64,000 nucleotides of DNA from JAMXLG01 sp963765935 (GTDB lineage: Bacteria > Vulcanimicrobiota > Vulcanimicrobiia > Vulcanimicrobiales > Vulcanimicrobiaceae). Under the pieces are notes generated by a model, which was given only the letters and a program-made list of their open reading frames with translations, made no database searches and was not told the DNA's origin. The stretch's first letter is position 1, and the number at the start of each line of letters is the position of its first letter. The translations under genes and the position numbers were made by a program. Positions 61,353-64,000 of this stretch are shown here, in pieces. The stretch lies in contig CAVXXX010000005.1 in NCBI GenBank assembly GCA_963765935.1, positions 62,001-126,000 on the forward strand, read 5' to 3'.

Positions 61353-63716
61353 GAGTCGTTCCTCGTCCATTTCCAATCTCGAATGTCCGGCATATCCTCA
61401 CCGTACTTCTCGATGTATAACTTGTGCTCGACGAGGCAGTCGCGGATCAGTTGCTTCACGTGCCCGGCGCGATCCGACACTCGCGCAACGCGATCGATCG
61501 CGTCCCCTGCCAGGTGAAAGCGGTCCATTTCGTTGCGCACGACCATGTCGAACGGTGTCGTCGTCGTCCCTTGTTCTTTGTATCCCCGCACGTGCAAGTT
61601 GTCGTGATTGGTTCGGCGATACGTCAACCGATGGATGAGCCACGGATAGCCATGAAATGCGAAGACGATTGGTTTGTCCCGTGTAAAGATCGAATCGAAT
61701 TCCCGGTCGGATAGTCCGTGCGGATGTTGGGTGCTCGGCTGCAAAGTCATGAGATCGACGACGTTGACGACGCGCACGCGCATCTCCGGCAAATGCGTTC
61801 GCAGGAAATCCGCCGCAGCAAGCGTCTCCAGTGTCGGGACGTCACCGGCACACGCCAGCACGACATCGGGCTCGGCACCTTCGTCACTGCTCGCCCATGT
61901 CCAAATACCGGCGCCTTCGGTGCAATGCTTAACCGCCTCATCCATGGTTAGCCACTGCAGCTCCGGCTGTTTTCCGGCAACGATCACGTTGATGTAGTCC
62001 ATGCTGCGCAGGCAGTGATCGAGTACCGAAAGGAGCGTGTTCGCATCAGGCGGCAGATAGACGCGCACGACGTCCGCACCCTTGTTGAGGACGACATCCA
62101 AAAAGCCGGGATCTTGATGCGAGAACCCGTTGTGGTCTTGTCGCCAGACATGCGAACTCAGTAAATAGTTGAGCGAGGCAATGGGGCGGCGCCACGCGAT
62201 GCGCTTCGATGCGGACAGCCACTTCGCGTGTTGATTGAACATCGAATCGACAATGTGGATGAACGCTTCGTACGACGTGAAGACGCCGTGGCGTCCGGTC
62301 AGAAGATACCCCTCCAGCCACCCTTGACAGCAGTGCTCGCTGAGGATCTCCATCACGCGCCCGCCCGCCGAAACGTGCTCATCGCTTGGGAGCACCGCCG
62401 CCGTCGAACAGCGGTCGGTGACTTCGAATACGGCGTTCAGGCGATTCGAAGCCGTCTCGTCGGGAGCGAAAAGACGAAAGCACTGCGGATTCTCGCGCAT
62501 GACGTCGCGCAAGAATTCGCCGGTAGTGCGCGTGCTCTCGTGCGTCACGATGCCCGGGGAAGGGACGTCGAGCGCGTATTGCCTGAACTCCGGGACAACG
62601 ATTCGCCTCAGTACCTCTCCGCCGTTCGCGTTCGGATTGGCGCTCATGCGCTGTACGCCCGGCGGTGCAGCGTCAGCGATCCCTTCGCGCAGTTTGCCCG
62701 ACTCGTCGAAGAGTTCTTCGGGGCGGTACGAGCGCATCCACGCCTCCAGCATTCGCAGATGCTCGGGCTTCGCTTCGAAGTCGGCGAGCGGAACTTGATG
62801 CGCGCGAAACGTTCCCTCGATCGGCACGCCGTCAACGATCTTCGGTCCGGTCCAGCCCTTCGGCGTATGAAGGACGATCATCGGCCACGCCGGACGTTCT
62901 GCAAATCCCGACGATCGAGCAGCCTGCTGAAGCAGACGAATGCGCGTGATTGCGTCTTCCAGAGCAAGCGCAAGTGCTTCGTGCACCGCTTTCGGGTCGT
63001 CGCCAGCCACGATTGCCAGGCTCGTAGCCGTACCCGCGAAGAAGCGCGAGCAGTTCCGCCTCATCGATGCGCGCAAGGACGGTGGGACCTGCGATTTTGT
63101 AGCCGTTCAGATTCAGAATCGGCAGCACGGCCCCATCACGCGCCGGATTCAAGAATTTGTTGCTGTGCCAACTCGTCGCCAGCGCACCGGTTTCCGCTTC
63201 ACCATCGCCGACGACGCAGCACGCGATTAAATCTGGATTGTCGAAGACCGCGCCGTAAGCGTGCAGCAAACTATATCCAAGTTCGCCGCCCTCGTTAATC
63301 GACCCGGGCGCGTCAGGCGAAGCGTGGCTCGGGATGCCGCCGGGAAACGAGAATTGCCGGAAAAGCGCGCGCAGGCCATGCTCGTCTTGCGTGATGCGCG
63401 GATATTTTTCGGTGTACGTCCCCTCGAGGTACGCGTTTGCGACCACCGCCGGCCCGCCGTGACCAGGGCCTGCGATAAATATCGCATTTAAACCGTGGCG
63501 CTTGATCGCGCGGTTCATGTGCGCGTACACGAGATTCAATCCCGGTGAGGTACCCCAGTGGCCGAGGAGGCGTGGTTTGATGTGTTCGATCCGCAACGGC
63601 TCGCGCAGTAACGGATTGTCGAGCAAATAGATCTGTCCGACGCTCAAGTAATTCGCCGTGCGCCAATATGCGTCGACGAGTTGCAATTCGCTTTGTGAAC
63701 GATCAAGTTGGAGCAT
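61349..63716 (-). pseudogene. xfp: Phosphoketolase (xylulose-5-P/fructose-6-P), one frameshift
   Basis: Splits xylulose-5-phosphate or fructose-6-phosphate into acetyl phosphate and a shorter sugar phosphate with ThDP. N part from ATG 63716 (GGAGG 7 bases upstream): LLGHWGTSPGLNLVYAHMNR, GPGHGGPAVVANAYLEG, GDGEAETGA (ThDP motif). Near 63018 the frame shifts by one base (LLRGYGYEP then IVAGDDPKA) and the rest runs on to 61349: HTPKGWTGP, SSHVWRQDHNGFSHQDPGF, YPWLIHRL. Joined length about 789 residues, normal. Single lesion; could be an indel error. Confidence 0.9.
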
Positions 63717-63747
63717 TGGCGAGCCTCCGCGGCGCAAGTGCGCGGCT

Positions 63748-63837
63748 TCAGAAAAACATGGCCTTAGTGATTTCGACGGTGATGGCATAGAAGACAACGA
63801 TCACAGCGATCACGCCCAGTGTGGACGGGCGGTTCAC
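63748..63837 (-). CDS. Possible 29-residue single-helix membrane protein
   Basis: GTG 63837 to TGA 63748: one hydrophobic helix LGVIAVIVVFYAITVEITKA with a short polar start and end. It lies 31 bp upstream of phosphoketolase on the same strand. No Shine-Dalgarno. It could be a KdpF-sized small membrane peptide or the last helix of a lost transporter. Confidence 0.35.
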   Translation of the reverse strand: MNRPSTLGVIAVIVVFYAITVEITKAMFF

Positions 63838-63936
63838 ACTGGAGCATATTCATGATCGGATCGCAATCAGCATCGTTTCAAACATGAAGCGATCCTAGCC
63901 AAGGGATTTCCACGGGTAAGGAATTGCGTTCCCTAC

Positions 63937-64000
63937 TCATTCCTCGGCGTTCAGGACATTTTCTTCGCGCAGCGAGATACTGCCCGCGATTTGGAAGCGA
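63937..64000 (-). CDS. Possible 3' end of a gene entering from the right
   Basis: Minus-strand frame RFQIAGSISLREENVLNAEE ending at TGA 63937-63939 and open to the window end. Only about 21 codons are visible and no family can be named. It may be chance. Confidence 0.2.
   Translation of the reverse strand, partial: RFQIAGSISLREENVLNAEE

Noticed and set aside
1..64000. CRISPR arrays, rRNA and tRNA genes
   Set aside because: No regularly spaced direct repeats and no recognisable tRNA or rRNA sequence found by reading either strand; a covariance search was not possible.

Overview
The window is GC-rich, densely coded DNA from a free-living aerobic heterotroph. GTG and TTG starts are common and many neighbours overlap by ATGA. 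An RND pump, a probable outer-membrane barrel protein and a complete anhydro-muropeptide recycling set point to a diderm. The combination (DUF4127 with murQ/anmK, DHA2 pumps, ba3-type oxidases, methylmalonyl-CoA genes) would fit Candidatus Eremiobacterota/Vulcanimicrobiota or a neighbouring phylum. That placement is inference from gene content and could not be checked.

Layout. 1-2.4 kb: 5' part of clpC, a PaaD/SufT-like protein and a thioesterase. 2.4-4.6 kb: a TetR/DHA2 drug-pump pair with a palindromic operator. 4.6-12.6 kb: acyl-CoA carboxylase (carboxyltransferase, biotin carboxylase/BCCP, small epsilon-like protein), fabI, methylmalonyl-CoA mutase large subunit and epimerase, that is propionyl-CoA to succinyl-CoA plus fatty-acid synthesis. 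13.3-14.6 kb: a TnpB-only insertion element with inverted ends. 16.2-24.8 kb: a minus-strand peptidoglycan recycling operon (ABC ATPase, nagZ, serine hydrolase, anmK, BadF-type amino-sugar kinase, murQ, DUF4127) interrupted by a 282-bp element that can fold into an almost fully paired three-way junction. 24.8-36.3 kb: mixed housekeeping and stress genes (aspartic protease, DUF167, DUF4142, SDR, alkB, PIG-V-like protein, PilZ, phosphoribosyltransferase/erythromycin esterase) plus two copies of an unrecognised small-protein family on either side of a truncated AlkA-like glycosylase. 36.4-45.8 kb: efflux and regulation (second DHA2 pump, MarR, ECF sigma factor coupled to an RND pump, amine oxidase, SDR with divergent TetR).

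45.9-64 kb contrasts with the rest. It carries a lipoprotein with a glycosidase-like domain, an NmrA-type gene with tandem operators, two heme-copper oxidase operons, a response regulator with a DHp-only partner, three SRPBCC-like paralogs, acetate kinase and phosphoketolase. It also holds many broken genes: single-base frameshifts in both coxI genes, coxII and phosphoketolase, nonsense changes in an alpha/beta hydrolase and a DUF2249 protein, and remnants of a PQQ-propeller, an epoxide hydrolase and a universal stress protein. This is either a decaying accessory respiratory/fermentative region or a stretch of poor consensus; read data would decide.

Most striking finds: the structured element at 20590-20871, which contains two inverted copies of one hairpin whose stems differ only by compensatory changes; the small-protein pair at 33373 and 34105; the TnpB element with its likely guide pointing into the neighbouring HAD gene; the sigma factor/RND coupling; and several clean operator palindromes.
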